DNA from: Collybiopsis luxurians FD-317 M1
Taxonomy: Eukaryota > Basidiomycota > Agaricomycetes > Agaricales > Omphalotaceae
Direction of reading: 5' to 3'
DNA length: 64,000 nt
NCBI GenBank assembly: GCA_000827265.1
Contig: KN834763.1
Span: 682,001-746,000 of the forward strand
Both the position numbers and the translations under genes were made by a program. Below the pieces are notes generated by a model that was not told the origin of the DNA, ran no database searches, and was given only the letters and a program-made list of their open reading frames with translations. Positions 49,381 through 60,796 of the stretch are shown here, one piece after another (the first letter of the stretch is position 1; each line of letters begins with the position of its first letter).

Positions 49381-52300
49381 ATGTCTTTCGATCCTGTATG
49401 TCTCCTTCCTCTTCCTCACTCTCCGTCCATTCATCTCTTTTTTTTTTTTTCAGTTTGAAGTCACTATTCCACACATCATCTACGCCTTTCTAGGCATGTT
49501 CATCGTTATATTCGGAATGTTCTCCCTCCTCCTTCGTGAAAAGGTAACTCGACTTTTATCCCTCTCCCTCATAACCCACCCTTCGATCTTAGCTCTACAT
49601 TGGAGAAGCTTGCTGGGCATTCCTGTTCGGAATCATTATCGGTGCGTCAGATCACCACCTCTCTTTTGCACCCTCCCCATTTCCCTTCCAGGTCCTTACG
49701 GTGCAAATATCTTCGATCCTCGCAGCTGGGGTTCTGGATCGGATGAGGTCACAAACTCCGTAACCCTCGAATTCTGTCGGGTCGTTCTCGCTATCGGCGT
49801 TTTTGCTATTGGCGTTGAATTGCCCAAGGCATACATGGCCAGACACTGGAAGAGTATTTTCTTTCTCCTCGCTCCAATCATGACTTGGGTGTGTGGATTT
49901 CATTTACGTCCGTACATTGGATCCTCATGGCTTTCATTCCAGGGTTGGTTTGTGTCTGCTGCATTTATTTATGCTCTCATCCCCAACTTGAACTTTCTCT
50001 CTTCCCTCGCGGTCGCCGCTTGCCTCACACCAACCGATCCCATTCTCGCAGCGGCAGTCGTAGGCGGTAAATATGCCGACAAGCACGTTCCTGCCCATAT
50101 TCGACATCTTCTCGCCGCAGAGAGTGGTTGTAATGACGGCGCGGCGTTCCCCTTTTTGTATATCGCGTTATATCTCATATTGGATCGCAACACCGGCTCC
50201 GCGATCAGAGACTGGTTCTTATTGCTGTGGTTGTGTGAGTGACGGCTTTCACTCCTAATCGTACATTGTTATAACGTCTTGCTTCTAGACCAAGTCACTT
50301 TGGGAATCTTCATTGGGGCTTGTCTTGGCTTTGGATTTAGGCACCTCATGAAATTCTGCGAGCGCCACAATTTGATTGATAGACATTCTTATGTTGCGCA
50401 GTACATCTCCTTGGCACTAGGTACGATCGGAGTCACCACTCTCTTGGGATCGGACGATTTGCTCTCCAGTGCGTATTTTATTATAACCGGTTGGATAATG
50501 GTTGTAACACTCGCTTCAGCTTTCGCATGTGGAGCTTCATTCGCTTGGGATGGTTTCTTCAACCGTCAAACTGAAGAAGCTGTCTTTTCGTCCGTCATTG
50601 ATTTATTGTTCAATATCGCTGCCTTCATTTTTGTCGGGGCATGGATGCCATTCAATGAGTTCTCAAACGCGCAAGTCTTTGTTTTTGTGTGTTGAGAGAT
50701 TGCTGCTAATTTGCGTGATAGAGAGACTTCACTTTCGGTCTGGCGATTGATAGTCATTGCGATTCTGGTATTACTCTTCCGGAGATTGCCCGCAGTTCTC
50801 GCTTTGTACAAATGGATTCCAGATATCAAGACCTTTCAGGAAGCAATCTTCACTGGCCATTTTGGTCCAATGGGAATAGGCAAGTTGCATGCTTATGTAC
50901 CGGGCAATCCTAACGTTTCCTCGGCGCATTTTCAGGAGCCGTTTTCATTTCCACCCTTGCGGCCGAAGTTCTTACCAACAATGAAACCGCTCAAGAAAAT
51001 CATCAAACTGCGCTACTTACCCAGACCATTCAGCCTATTACGGCCTTTATGGTACTTTGTTCTATTACCATTCACGGCCTGTCTATACCATCGTTCTCCT
51101 TGGGCCGTAGGGTGCACTCTGTTTCTCGCACCTGGAGCAGGCACACGGGCGGCGGACTTCCAGAATGGGCCACTCAAGCCCGTCATGTTACTGACGCGGG
51201 TGATATCGTGATCAACAGGGATCGAGATGTCGTGGATCAACTGGAAAGGGGAGAGCACTCTCCTAAAGAAACGATTAGCCCAGACAGTAGTGCACCAACA
51301 GATATTGAAGAGAGTGAAAAGCGGAGTCTTTCGCACTCTCCGGAACTTGTAGGCGGTGAACGTAAGCTCGCGGCTTCTGGTGAGGGCACTCACAGCGATC
51401 CAGAAGCAGAGGTGCTGCCTCCCGGAGAAGATCCGCCAGATGGAACGGAGATTATGTCGGAGTGGCAGGAAGGTCCTCACAGGGTAATCGAACGACGCGC
51501 TGGTCCTGGAGAGGAGGTTGAGGTTGAAGTAATCAAAAATTACGGTTTGCCAGACGCACATTCTTCAATGTTTCGGGGGCAGCACGGAGAAGCGCAGAAA
51601 CACCTGAAAGAGTATCTCAGTCGCTTACGCAAGGCGGTCGATGATACCACAAGCGAAACCAGGAAAAAGGCGGAGAAGGGTGTGAGGGAGATGGAGAAAG
51701 CAGCAAAGGAAACGGTCGCCGAAGGAGTGGAGAAGGTGGAACACTCTGCTCATGACGCCAAGGATAAAGCAAAGGAAGTCGTTGGAGAGGGTCCCGAAGC
51801 AGCCGCAGGTGACGAGCGTCTTCCGTTTCCAGAGACCTTGAATCGTTCGCGAGAAGTGCCACAAGCATCAACTACGAATGCTGATCGCGGACTATCCGAT
51901 GACGACGATGTAGAGGAGGAGGGTTGGGCAAGTGATGCTTCCGGACCAACGCCTTCAGTCGACATTTCCCTCGTCAAGAAGCAGCGGTCAAGATCTCCCA
52001 GGAACAAAGCACCCAAATACTCAGGCAAAAGGAAACCCTCCATTAGGCGGGGCTTAATCGGTCGTGTCATGACGTCGTCCTCCGGCCAGAAATCATCTGC
52101 TGCTCTCGATGAAAGTGAAGAAAGGGGACGCAGTATGGAGGTTCCTTTCTCTACTCAAACTCCTTCCAGTCCCCAGGGATCGATCAGATACAACCGCATC
52201 GATTCACTAAGGGCACTGCATGCGCAGAGATCGAGGGAACAGTCTCCCGCACGCTCTATTCGGTTCTTCGATGAAGCTCCTGCTGGCAGCGCAACTGTTT

Positions 52301-52389
52301 CAGGTCCCACCACCCCGCGTGATTCCTCTTTCGATCTTGGTGCTACACCACCGAATGAACCATTGCAGAACGACGAAAGGCGTCCATGA
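49381..52389 (+). CDS. NHA1: Plasma-membrane Na+(K+)/H+ antiporter, Nha1/Sod2 family
   Basis: Exports Na+ or K+ in exchange for H+, for salt tolerance and pH control. Exon 1 encodes only MSFDP; a T-rich intron leads to FEVTIPHIIYAFLGMFIVIF. The membrane domain has about 12 segments. The transport motif LAAESGCNDGAAFPFLYIAL contains the Asn-Asp pair of this family. CLTPTDPILAAAVVGGKYAD is another conserved block. The long hydrophilic C-terminus (about 450 residues) begins IHGLSIPSFSLGRRVHSV and RTWSRHTGGG, conserved Nha1 tail regions thought to bind regulators. It continues as a charged, Ser-rich region with an Ala/Lys/Glu helix-prone stretch (KGVREMEKAAKETVAEGVEK). The stop is at 52387-52389. 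Six or seven introns. Confidence 0.93.
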
Positions 52390-52601
52390 GTTTGAAAATA
52401 ATCCGTAACTGGATTTCCTCTATGATCTGTATCTCGCATGTTATCTGTATAATTATTTCATCCATTGGTCTTTAATGTATTTAGACATCGTACGTTGTTT
52501 GCACAATGTAATTGCTGCATAGTAGCACTTGACGGACAGGGACGTAAATGCGATAAGGCAACAAAAAGTTTACGCGAAGGGAAATAAAAAGACACGAAAA
52601 C

Positions 52602-52672
52602 TTCATGAGCGAGGGTCGAACTCGCGGCCTTGTGTAGGCGCCAGACTGTCCAGATCAACTAGAATAGGGCAC
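52602..52672 (-). other. tRNA-like relic with a perfect T-arm
   Basis: The minus strand has GCGAG-TTCGACC-CTCGC (52609-52625), a perfect 5 bp T-stem and canonical 7-nt T-loop, equal to Pol III box B. TAGTTGATCTGG, about 38 nt upstream, resembles box A. No matching acceptor stem or proper anticodon arm can be drawn, so it is not a functional tRNA. A decayed tRNA or the head of a tRNA-derived SINE fits better. Confidence 0.4.
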
Positions 52673-52844
52673 GTATGCATCGCGTCAGCACACCCAAGGT
52701 GCGCTTGAGGTGCGCTTTATCTACTCTAATTGGGCTAGGAGGGCATAAAAATCAATACTTCGAAAAACGATATCACACTTTACTTCATCAACGGAGATGC
52801 TACGCCAAGTTTTATTGATCCGAATTTATTCTCTAATCTACATG

Positions 52845-55810
52845 CTACTTTCTCGTCTTTTTACCCTTTTCAATATGGGCACGCAGTTTTTGTTGCTTCT
52901 CCCTCAAGCTTGCTTTCTTCTTCCCCCGTACCGATCCACTACTGAGAATCATCATGATGGGTTTGTTCCTTGCCTTTTCCTTATTCGTTGAACTGCTGGG
53001 CGTGTCCTTGGTCTTTTTGCCCTTCCTGGAGCCATATTTCTCGCGGCCTTCCCTGCCTTTTTGTATAGAAGCCATACGCTCTTCGTAGTCAGCTTTGGCC
53101 TTCTTGCGTGGACCAAGGATATCGTTCTCAGAGATGAAGGCTGCAGAGGGGTCACTCAGAGGATCTTGGGAGCCAGAGGCTCTAAGTTCGGCTTCTAGCG
53201 CCCCGAGTTTCCGTTTGGCACGGCTGCCGCCGCCTGCCTCGACGGATTTTTGGGCGGCTTGGACTCGAAGCTCTGAGAGCAATTTGAAATCAGCTGGAGT
53301 AAGGATCTGCGAAAATGTTAAAATTTGAGAAATCAGCATGAACAGCAATTGAACGCAAACCTTCGTTGTCGCCAGGGTGGAAACCTCTTGTTCTACTTGT
53401 TTCTCTACCTCGCCGTCCATGTCCATTCTCTCGTCATCATCGCTGAAACCGTATTCGCCCTCGTTTATCGCATTGCCGCCTGTCTCTTCGCCAACTTCTT
53501 GACCACTCCTCAGCGCTGCTTCCTTTGCCCTTTGTCTTTCCCTCTTTTCCTTCTTCACCCTTCGTCTTTCCTGCCGCTGTGATTCTTTGGGCTTCCTCCG
53601 GTCTTTATCCTTTGTTTCGCCATTCTCGTCCTCACTATCGCTGATTTCGATATCATCGTCGCTGTCACTGGACACGTTCTCCCACCCATCCTCCGAGTCG
53701 GAGTCAGAACCGGAATCTGACTCGATGTCCCAGCCTTCCCAACCAGCATCTTTCTCCTCTCCCAACTCAGCAGTACTCTTTCCTCCTTCCTCGTCTCGGA
53801 GTTGCTTGAAATGACTCTCTAGAAGCTATTGAAAACGTTCAGATCGTACTTGACTGCACCGATGAATTTGAGATCAACTTACTGAAAGGCCTTCGATATG
53901 AGCGGTAGGATTAGTGGAATGACCGAACGAAAGACTCTGAATCCCAGAGGTCCTCATGGTGATGGTAGCTTCTTTACCCTGTATAACCACTAAGCCAATG
54001 TATGCCAGATATGGAAGGAAATAGTGCGAACTCTTTCTCTCTTTCTAAGCAATTCGGGGTGAGTTTCGCGATATAGGTGCAATAATCCGCGGGAAGCAGC
54101 AATGATTCCTTTATCCTTGCTTTTTCTGTACTCTATCAGATCGTTAAGGAGAGGTCTCATATCGACATCCTTATCGCTCGTCTTCTTCCCATCGGACTCC
54201 ATTTCGCCCAAACTATTGATCGCCGCCTTCTCATTCTCCATTTCTGTGGCCTTGTCAAGTTCGATAGCTAAATCCATTTTGGAATGTTTTTGATCTTGTA
54301 AATTTTCCCCTGAATCGTCATCGCTATCCCTGGGTCCCATAACCAATGGTTGCCGCCTGCAAATCTCCGTGATAGCATTTATACCAGCCGCGATGACCTC
54401 ACTGCCTACTCCGGGGTGGACGAATTCATTCGCAAGCTTCATGACCACTGGTTTCAGTGTCTGTGGGGGTATCAGTGCGTGAACAGATTGTGCTAATGCA
54501 ACGAGTATCGATGGGACCCTCAGCTGTTTGGGAGCTAACCATTTCTGGACGTAGGAGTAGAAAGGCATGACGAAGAGAGTGTGAGCAGATATGACACGGG
54601 CGAGGAGCTGCATGATAAGTATTTTATGATCAAGGGTAAACCGTTTATCGTAACGGTCTAGAATCAGGAATAGCTTCTCGGCGAATGTCTGGGGGTCATT
54701 GAGAAGCTGAAGCGCGGGGAAGTTTGTTCGAGAGGCGGTGACTTTTGCGTACTTCTTCTTTTTGGCGGTGTTGAGCTTTTTTTGTAGCTTTTTATCGCCG
54801 CTACGCGTCTTTTTGTTGATTTCGCGCCGATGATGTAGCGCGCGCACATCTACCTCCTACTGGATTTTGAGAAAAGTTATATCGGGTTGGAAGTAACACG
54901 AACCTCTTCTTCATCTTCATCGCTGTCTTCTTTCTCGTCTTCATCTCCGAGAAAAAAGTGTATCGATGCACTCTGAACCTTGAGCACCGGATGCAAGCAG
55001 CCTATAGCAACAATGGAAACAGGCTTCACGTCATTCCTGAAAATAGATGTTCAGATTCATTTCGATATTATCGACGAGTGACTTGCCAGATCCCTTTTCT
55101 CCAAAGCTCCTTGGTCAATATAACTGCCCATATTGCGTCTTCTCCCCTTCCAGCGGTTCTATCCGTAGTGCCAAAATGAACCCCAGTATTTGTTTCTTTC
55201 TGCTTTCCCTTATTGCCAAAATTCGACACGTCGTCCAAACCACTTTCAACCATGCCAAAAAGCATAGCTTGAATAGCGCGATTCAATTTATGGTTTTTGG
55301 TTCGGATATTGGCGGTGCGAATATCGGACAGGATGGTTTTACGGATGTTAGAACGCAGTGAAGATGAGGTCGTTCGAGGGAGGAGCGGGAAAAGGGTTCG
55401 GAGCAGCCTTAGATGCGTAGCTAATATTAGACAGTGGAACGTGAGATTGTCCAAGAGGCTTACTCGATGGATGTTATAACGTTTTTGTTTCTTAACAGCA
55501 CCATAGTTGAGATTAATGCCTTCCGTGTATCAGGCGAGAAGAGACCATAGTTCTCCAGCAATAAAGTGGAAATCTGGGAGGGGAATTCCGCAGTTTCTGT
55601 GGGGTAGCATGTCGCTACCTGGGCAATGAAAGCGACTAGTTCCCGGAAATGCTGAGCATGTTCGTCCGGATTCAGATGAAAGATAAGACGTATGCTATTG
55701 TAATGGTTCCATTGTTGCAAAAATTCGTCTTTATAAGAAGAAGGGTCCCTCTTGATGAGATTTTGCAGCTGCGGTAGATTGGAAGTGAGAAGAACTGAGC
55801 GACCTCCCAT
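52845..55810 (-). CDS. SDA1: Sda1 family protein, 60S ribosome biogenesis and export
   Basis: Nucleolar/nuclear HEAT-type protein required for pre-60S maturation and, in yeast, for actin organisation and G1 progression. It starts MGGRSVLLTSNLPQLQNLIK. Conserved blocks follow: PSSYKDEFLQQWNHYNSIRL, LLENYGLFSPDTRKALISTM, LLRNKNVI, IRTANIRTKNHKLNRAIQAM, then KKKYAKVTASRTNFPALQLL and NDPQTFAEKLFLILDRYDKR. After the helical region comes an acidic stretch (DSGSDSDSEDGWENVSSDSD). The basic tail KASLREKQQKLRAHIEKGKK ends at 52845. This is the canonical Sda1 layout. The first two exon boundaries near 55450 and 54860 were read by eye. Confidence 0.93.
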
Positions 55811-55935
55811 CGTACTCCAAGTAGAAGTTGAAAAAAGTGCACAAATAGACGCCCATTAAATTTTCAATATTATTGGCGCCCTAAATATTACGGGCATATT
55901 CTACTGAAAACTGTAGCCTACAGTATTACTCTACA

Positions 55936-57694
55936 TCAATCCACTAATACCGCCTTGTCAAATTCGGAGTCCTCGCTTTTACCATTCGTTTGCCACGGTG
56001 AACTTGGGCTGGGGTCGCTGTCACACGTTACATGAACGTCTTGCCTGTATTTCAGTAGTTTGTTATTTCAGCTCAACATGTTGTCGTCAAATACTCACCG
56101 CACTTGCACTGCGTTGGGATGGATTCTGCTTCGGGTGAATGTAATAGCGTCCGATCGTTGTTGGTAGCTCGAGGATACACCCTCAAGGATTGGTGCTCGA
56201 GTGTTTACTATTCCAAGGATGGTTAGAGAAGGTAATATTGTTCGAAGTACCGATGACTTACGGGACACGAGCAATGAAAAGGTGTAGATCTATTGATATA
56301 CAATAATTGATGAGTTGGCTCGCCTAGAGGCCATTGATTTGCTCTTTACCTTTGTTATGGTCATAACAGATAGCGCTGTTCTCGGTGAGACGATCGAATG
56401 AGATAGAGCATCTTAGTCTACTTACTGTAGTATAACCCGACATTCAGCTTGAACAGAATGATCATACATATTTGAGAAAAGAGCGGTAGAACATTGCATT
56501 CAATCATCCGATGACTGATAGCCAACAAGCTCCTACATGGGTGTAAGTAATCTGCAAATTATTGCGAACAGAAACAGAAACTCACCCTGGGGAAAGTATA
56601 TGATGCTCCCGGTCCCTTCGGGAACGGAGTTCGGTATAGTATGCAAGACCACCGAAGATGCAGAGATCCGTAACGCTGCGGGGAAGTTGATTAGCAAGTT
56701 ATTAAGTTCAGCGTATATGAAAACTTACATGCCACCTGCCAGCCATGCATACCCAACAGGGCTGAGTAATACTTCAGAAAAAATTTTGAATGACGTTCGA
56801 CGAGGTAACTCACAACACGCGATGGAAGTCATCCAGCAAAGATGAATGGTGTTTAACAAGCACAGAAAACATCCACACGGCGATCCCTGAGTGCAGAATC
56901 GTCAGCTTGACACATTGAAAAAATCAAGACGTACTTACCCCAGGACGCAACAGCCAGCAATGCAGTCACTCCAGCAAAGGCCGAGTTTTTCCTCATGGAT
57001 ATCACCCACATGCGGTTTACGAACCACAGTTGTACGGTCAATGTTGTCGTAGAGCTACTTCAGGTAAGTATCAGAATACGAGATCACCCGACGACGACAT
57101 ACAAGAGCAGAAGCATGGCAATGGCCTCCCTGAAAAAATAATACTGAGCACACGGCAAAATTGGGATAAGTATGCGGAACTTCATACCTGGGAGTCGCAA
57201 GCAGGGCCACAGAATCTTTCGGAGACAATCAGACACCTGAACCGAGTTTAATGTTTGGAAACAACCAGACATACTGCCATAATATGTTGATGACCACCGG
57301 TAACACCACATCGCTATAAGTAGCATGTTCATCCATGAGAGGTGAACGTGAGCTTCGCAGATAACGAATTAAGCATACACACCAGAGATTATGGTATCTC
57401 CAAGGCACAAAAACAGGCAGGTCAGCACGATAGTTTTATAAAGTGGTTTGTCGTTTCCGAATCGTAAAAAATAATGAAAGACTGCGAATATCAGAATCAG
57501 CCGACAAAGATCGATCATATGAGCAGGAAATCGTCGAAAATTTTACCAGTAGCAGCGACGATGCCAAAACTCAAAAAGGATGCCCAAGCGCTGACTACCT
57601 GTTAAACATGTACATGAATGAATCGCCCGCAATATTTTGAAAGGGGTTGAGTCCGTACCAGTGCACCGACGGAGAGCTTGACGTTGCTCGACAT
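55936..57694 (-). CDS. DUF6534-type multi-pass membrane protein of mushrooms
   Basis: Broken into about nine small exons and nearly invisible as open frames. The ATG at 57694 gives MSSNVKLSVGALV, then VSAWASFLSFGIVAA. Later exons encode KPLYKTIVLTCLFLCLGDTI, a block TTLTVQLWFVNRMWVISMRK with AFAGVTALLAVASWG, a helix near VWMFSVLVKHHSSL, LAISHRMIECNVLPLFSQI and VTKVYTFSLLVSLNTRAPIL. This follows the DUF6534 pattern: helices, a QxFFxxRxWxxS-like loop, and a final helix followed by SLLxxLNxR. The hydrophilic tail ends FDKAVLVD and a stop at 55936. About seven membrane helices are expected. No function is known for the family; members are numerous in Agaricomycetes. Exact splice sites are partly uncertain. 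Confidence 0.72.
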
Positions 57695-58899
57695 TATGGT
57701 AAAACCGAAGGGGAGGAAGGAAAGACGGAAGTGTTCGGTTTCAAATCGCGGTCGCCGTTAAAAAATAAAAAGAACAAGGACCCGAGAACGGAGAACACGA
57801 TTTAGTTCTTAATGGAGTAGATCAGCCTCCCATGAACTCCGAATGGAAGACAGCGCTCGACGACTTCATTCATCAAGTTGATTCCAGGGTCGCTTTAACG
57901 CTCGAAATTGGAGTTATGCGGGCTCTTACTTATTGAGAGGACAATACTTACTGGTATCGTTGGAGTCATAGGCTAGGGCCATGAACTTCAGCTCTGTCAA
58001 CGGTGGATCATCCTCTTGAAAATTAGGCATAATTTCATAATATTCTGCAGGGACAGCGGCAAAGAGGTTGCTTAGGTTGCTATTTACGAGATTTTGCAGC
58101 TTAATTGAATATTCGGTCCGAACTCGCCAATGTTTTCCTTTAATCTATCCGAGTTGTCCTCGCAAATCAGTCATTTTCTCCTGGAGAGTTGCAGATCCGA
58201 ACTGAACATACTTTCCTCTAAACCTAACGAGTTGTCTGTGTATATATCCGGGTTCTGTAGATTTTGAGTGAGGAGCTAACTGCTCAACGATTACATGCTC
58301 TTTGAATCGGGAATAGAGTATAAGATTCGACCAATCACAAAGTCAAAACAGTGACATGAGGCGCACCTCGAGGCCGCGGAATAAATAAGCTACTCTGAGA
58401 GAGAGAAAGGAGAAGGAACAAAAACATCACTTTGAGACCATAGTCCAAGCCGAGGCTCGAATTCGCAGCCTCAGTCTACACGGTCTTTGAGCTCTTAGTC
58501 TCGTTTAAGCGGGGCTGCCTGCTTCCACAGCAGGATAAGACCTTCACTGAGGACTTGCAGCGGGGATAGTATCAACCTTTTCATTGGATGAAACCGTCGG
58601 CTCGCCTGAGAGATAAGACGGCAGAAGGACTTCGCCAATGGTACCCATGGATGAGCAGTCACTAGTCATCTGCCGGCTGAGCCATATACTTTTGCCGCGG
58701 TCCGTCTCTTCTGGAGGGCACGTAAATTTTTTCTAGTGGGAGGATTGGGTTACAACGACTGAAAATAGCTGAAAAGCTATTGGTAGTGGATGCTAAAATA
58801 AGGCAAGGAATTGCTTGTGAGATCATGATTATGATGTGCATATATACACAGGGTGAAAAAAAAACTAGTGTTGATTTCACCTTTCATTCAGTTACATCC
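57695..58899. other. Divergent intergenic region with a tRNA-like relic
   Basis: 1.2 kb between the DUF6534 gene and EMG1. It includes promoters for both, a short GA-rich tract (~58397-58418) and the tRNA-like element at 58445-58506. In-frame codons upstream of the EMG1 ATG exist but carry weak starts. No other gene was seen. Confidence 0.5.
58445..58506 (-). other. tRNA-like relic with box A and box B similarity
   Basis: The minus strand reads AGCTCAAAGACC (box A-like), then about 30 nt later GAATTCGAGCC (box B-like), preceded by AGGCTGC. It shares the pattern AGGCYGCGARTTCGASCCTCG with the relic at 52602-52672, which suggests a common tRNA-derived origin. The T-stem is not fully paired, so it is not a functional tRNA. 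Confidence 0.35.
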
Positions 58900-60392
58900 A
58901 TGGTCCAATTATCAGCACCGACCCCCACTGTTCCTCGTCGAAGACGCCATTCAGGCTCTGAGACTGATTCAGATAATTTGCGTTCTGCGTTACAGTCAGC
59001 TCGTAAGGTAAACAGTAGCAATCTGGTCGACCCACCGCCAAGACCGAAATCTACCCCGGGAGAAAGGCCAGCGCTCAGAAGGAGGCAACGAAGTCCAAGC
59101 AACAGTGAAAGCGAAGCTGAGATAGAGGATGCAGAAATGTCGGTTGAGGTCGCGATCGAAGAGGGGCCAGACATCAATAACAATTCTTCATTGCTGACCA
59201 CGATGACCACCCGGCCTACAAAACCGCTTCCTGCAAAATCTCTTAATCCTCAAGCTCAGGCTTTTACCTTTTCTGTCAATCCAAATCTCCCAAATCTTTC
59301 CAACCCTCGCCTCCTTCCTGCAACAGCCCATGTTCCTCGTGGCCCTGCCGCCAACGGTGCTGGTATCACTTCTTCATCAGCACCCGGACGGCTCTTCGTC
59401 GTTCTTGAACAGGCTTGTCTTGAAGCCTATCGTATCTCATCGGGCTCCAAATCCAATGGCAAAAAAGGCAAAGAGGGTGAAGTCAAGTATACCCTCTTGA
59501 ATTGCGACGATCATCAAGGTATATTGGCCAAGACTGGTCGGGACATCGCTGATGCCAGACCCGATATAACTCATCAAGTGAGCTTTTTTTCCCTTTCATT
59601 TCTTATTCGTATTAATCTTTCCCTAGTGTCTACTCACGCTCCTTGATTCACCGTTGAACAAAGCCGGCTTACTTCAAGTATATATCCATACCGCAAAGGG
59701 CGTTCTTATCGAGGTCAATCCTCATGTAAGGATTCCACGCACATTTAAACGATTCAGTGGCTTGATGGGTGAGTAGTTTGGCAATCTCCTCGTTCTCTTC
59801 TCATTTAGCCTAGTCCAACTCTTGCACAAGTTATCCATTCGAGGGGTCCAAGGATCTGAAAAACTGCTGAAAGTTGTCAAAGTAAGTCCTGATCTTATAT
59901 TGCTTGTACTTGTCTCTCACAACTAGCCCAGAATCCTGTCGTAGACCATTTTCCTCCGGATACTTACAAAATCAGTAAGTTTTCCCCAAGTTTGCCTGTC
60001 TATAATCTCATGATTTACTACTCTCTAAAGCCCTTTCTGGTGATGCCTCCTTCAAAAAACTATCTACATACCTTCCTACTCTATTCGATCCACCTGCAGG
60101 TCTGTTATATGACTACGCTCGAATGATTTCCCGAACTCATTTGTCGCCCAATTCAGGCTCTGATCGCAAGGCAGCCAAGAACCTTGCAGTCTTCGTCGGT
60201 GCCATGGCTCGTGGTAAGGACGATTTTGCGGATGCTTATGTAGACGAAAAGATTGGTGTGAGCCAGTACGCGCTGAGTGCAAGCGTGGCATGTGGGAAGG
60301 TATGCACTCGCACTATTCTGCGTTTGCTTTGGTCTGACTACTATCCGCACAAGTTCTGTTGCGCTCTAGAAGATCTATGGGATGTTGCCTAG
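58900..60392 (+). CDS. EMG1: 18S rRNA pseudouridine N1-methyltransferase Emg1/Nep1
   Basis: SPOUT-class methyltransferase that modifies a conserved 18S pseudouridine and is essential for 40S biogenesis. Six exons (58900-59577, 59627-59768, 59814-59881, 59932-59974, 60031-60299, 60354-60392) give 412 residues. The first ~150 are a disordered Ser/Pro-rich extension ([20 protein letters not shown]). The core follows: [95 protein letters not shown] and [11 protein letters not shown]. The last intron (60300-60353, 54 nt) has no in-frame stop; removing it gives [12 protein letters not shown], the usual Emg1 C-terminus. Confidence 0.95.
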
Positions 60393-60796
60393 AATAATTC
60401 TAGCCTTTTTTTCTTAGTTTGGTTTTGTTCGTTTCGTTGTTTTCGGTTGTGACTGTACCATCAACATCAACTGTGACGCACCCTCCATTTTGAGTGCGGC
60501 TTAACTCTGCATTCAACGCAGAGTGTACTTGCTATAAAAAATCGCAATCTCTACACATAGTTATAAAAGCCATACCTACTAGTAATTTAATGGTTTACAT
60601 ACCCGGCCGCGGTGTAGATCTGTAGACCGGACTGTATGTTATTCCGTGTTTTGAGTTATGCGGTGTGAAACGATTGAAAGCTCCACTTGTACTTTTCCCC
60701 TTCCATCACCTTTATATGGTCTAAATTTCTGGCAAGTTGCTCAATTTTCGGTCTCTAGAGCTCAGAAATTCTTAATTTTGTATAGTCTTTACACTC
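60393..60796. promoter_or_regulatory. EMG1 3' flank and promoter of the GT8 gene
   Basis: 404 bp between tandem plus-strand genes. T-rich sequence follows the EMG1 stop. The imperfect inverted repeat gcggcttaactctgcattcaa...cgcagagt near 60497-60525 could be a small hairpin but is not a clear terminator. Confidence 0.35.

Noticed and set aside
52602..52672. Functional tRNA gene
   Set aside because: A perfect T-arm is present, but acceptor and anticodon stems cannot be formed with the flanking sequence.
58780..58899. In-frame N-terminal extension of EMG1
   Set aside because: It opens at a TTG. The internal upstream Met codons lead through a hydrophobic stretch unlike Emg1 N-termini. The ATG at 58900 begins a typical disordered extension.
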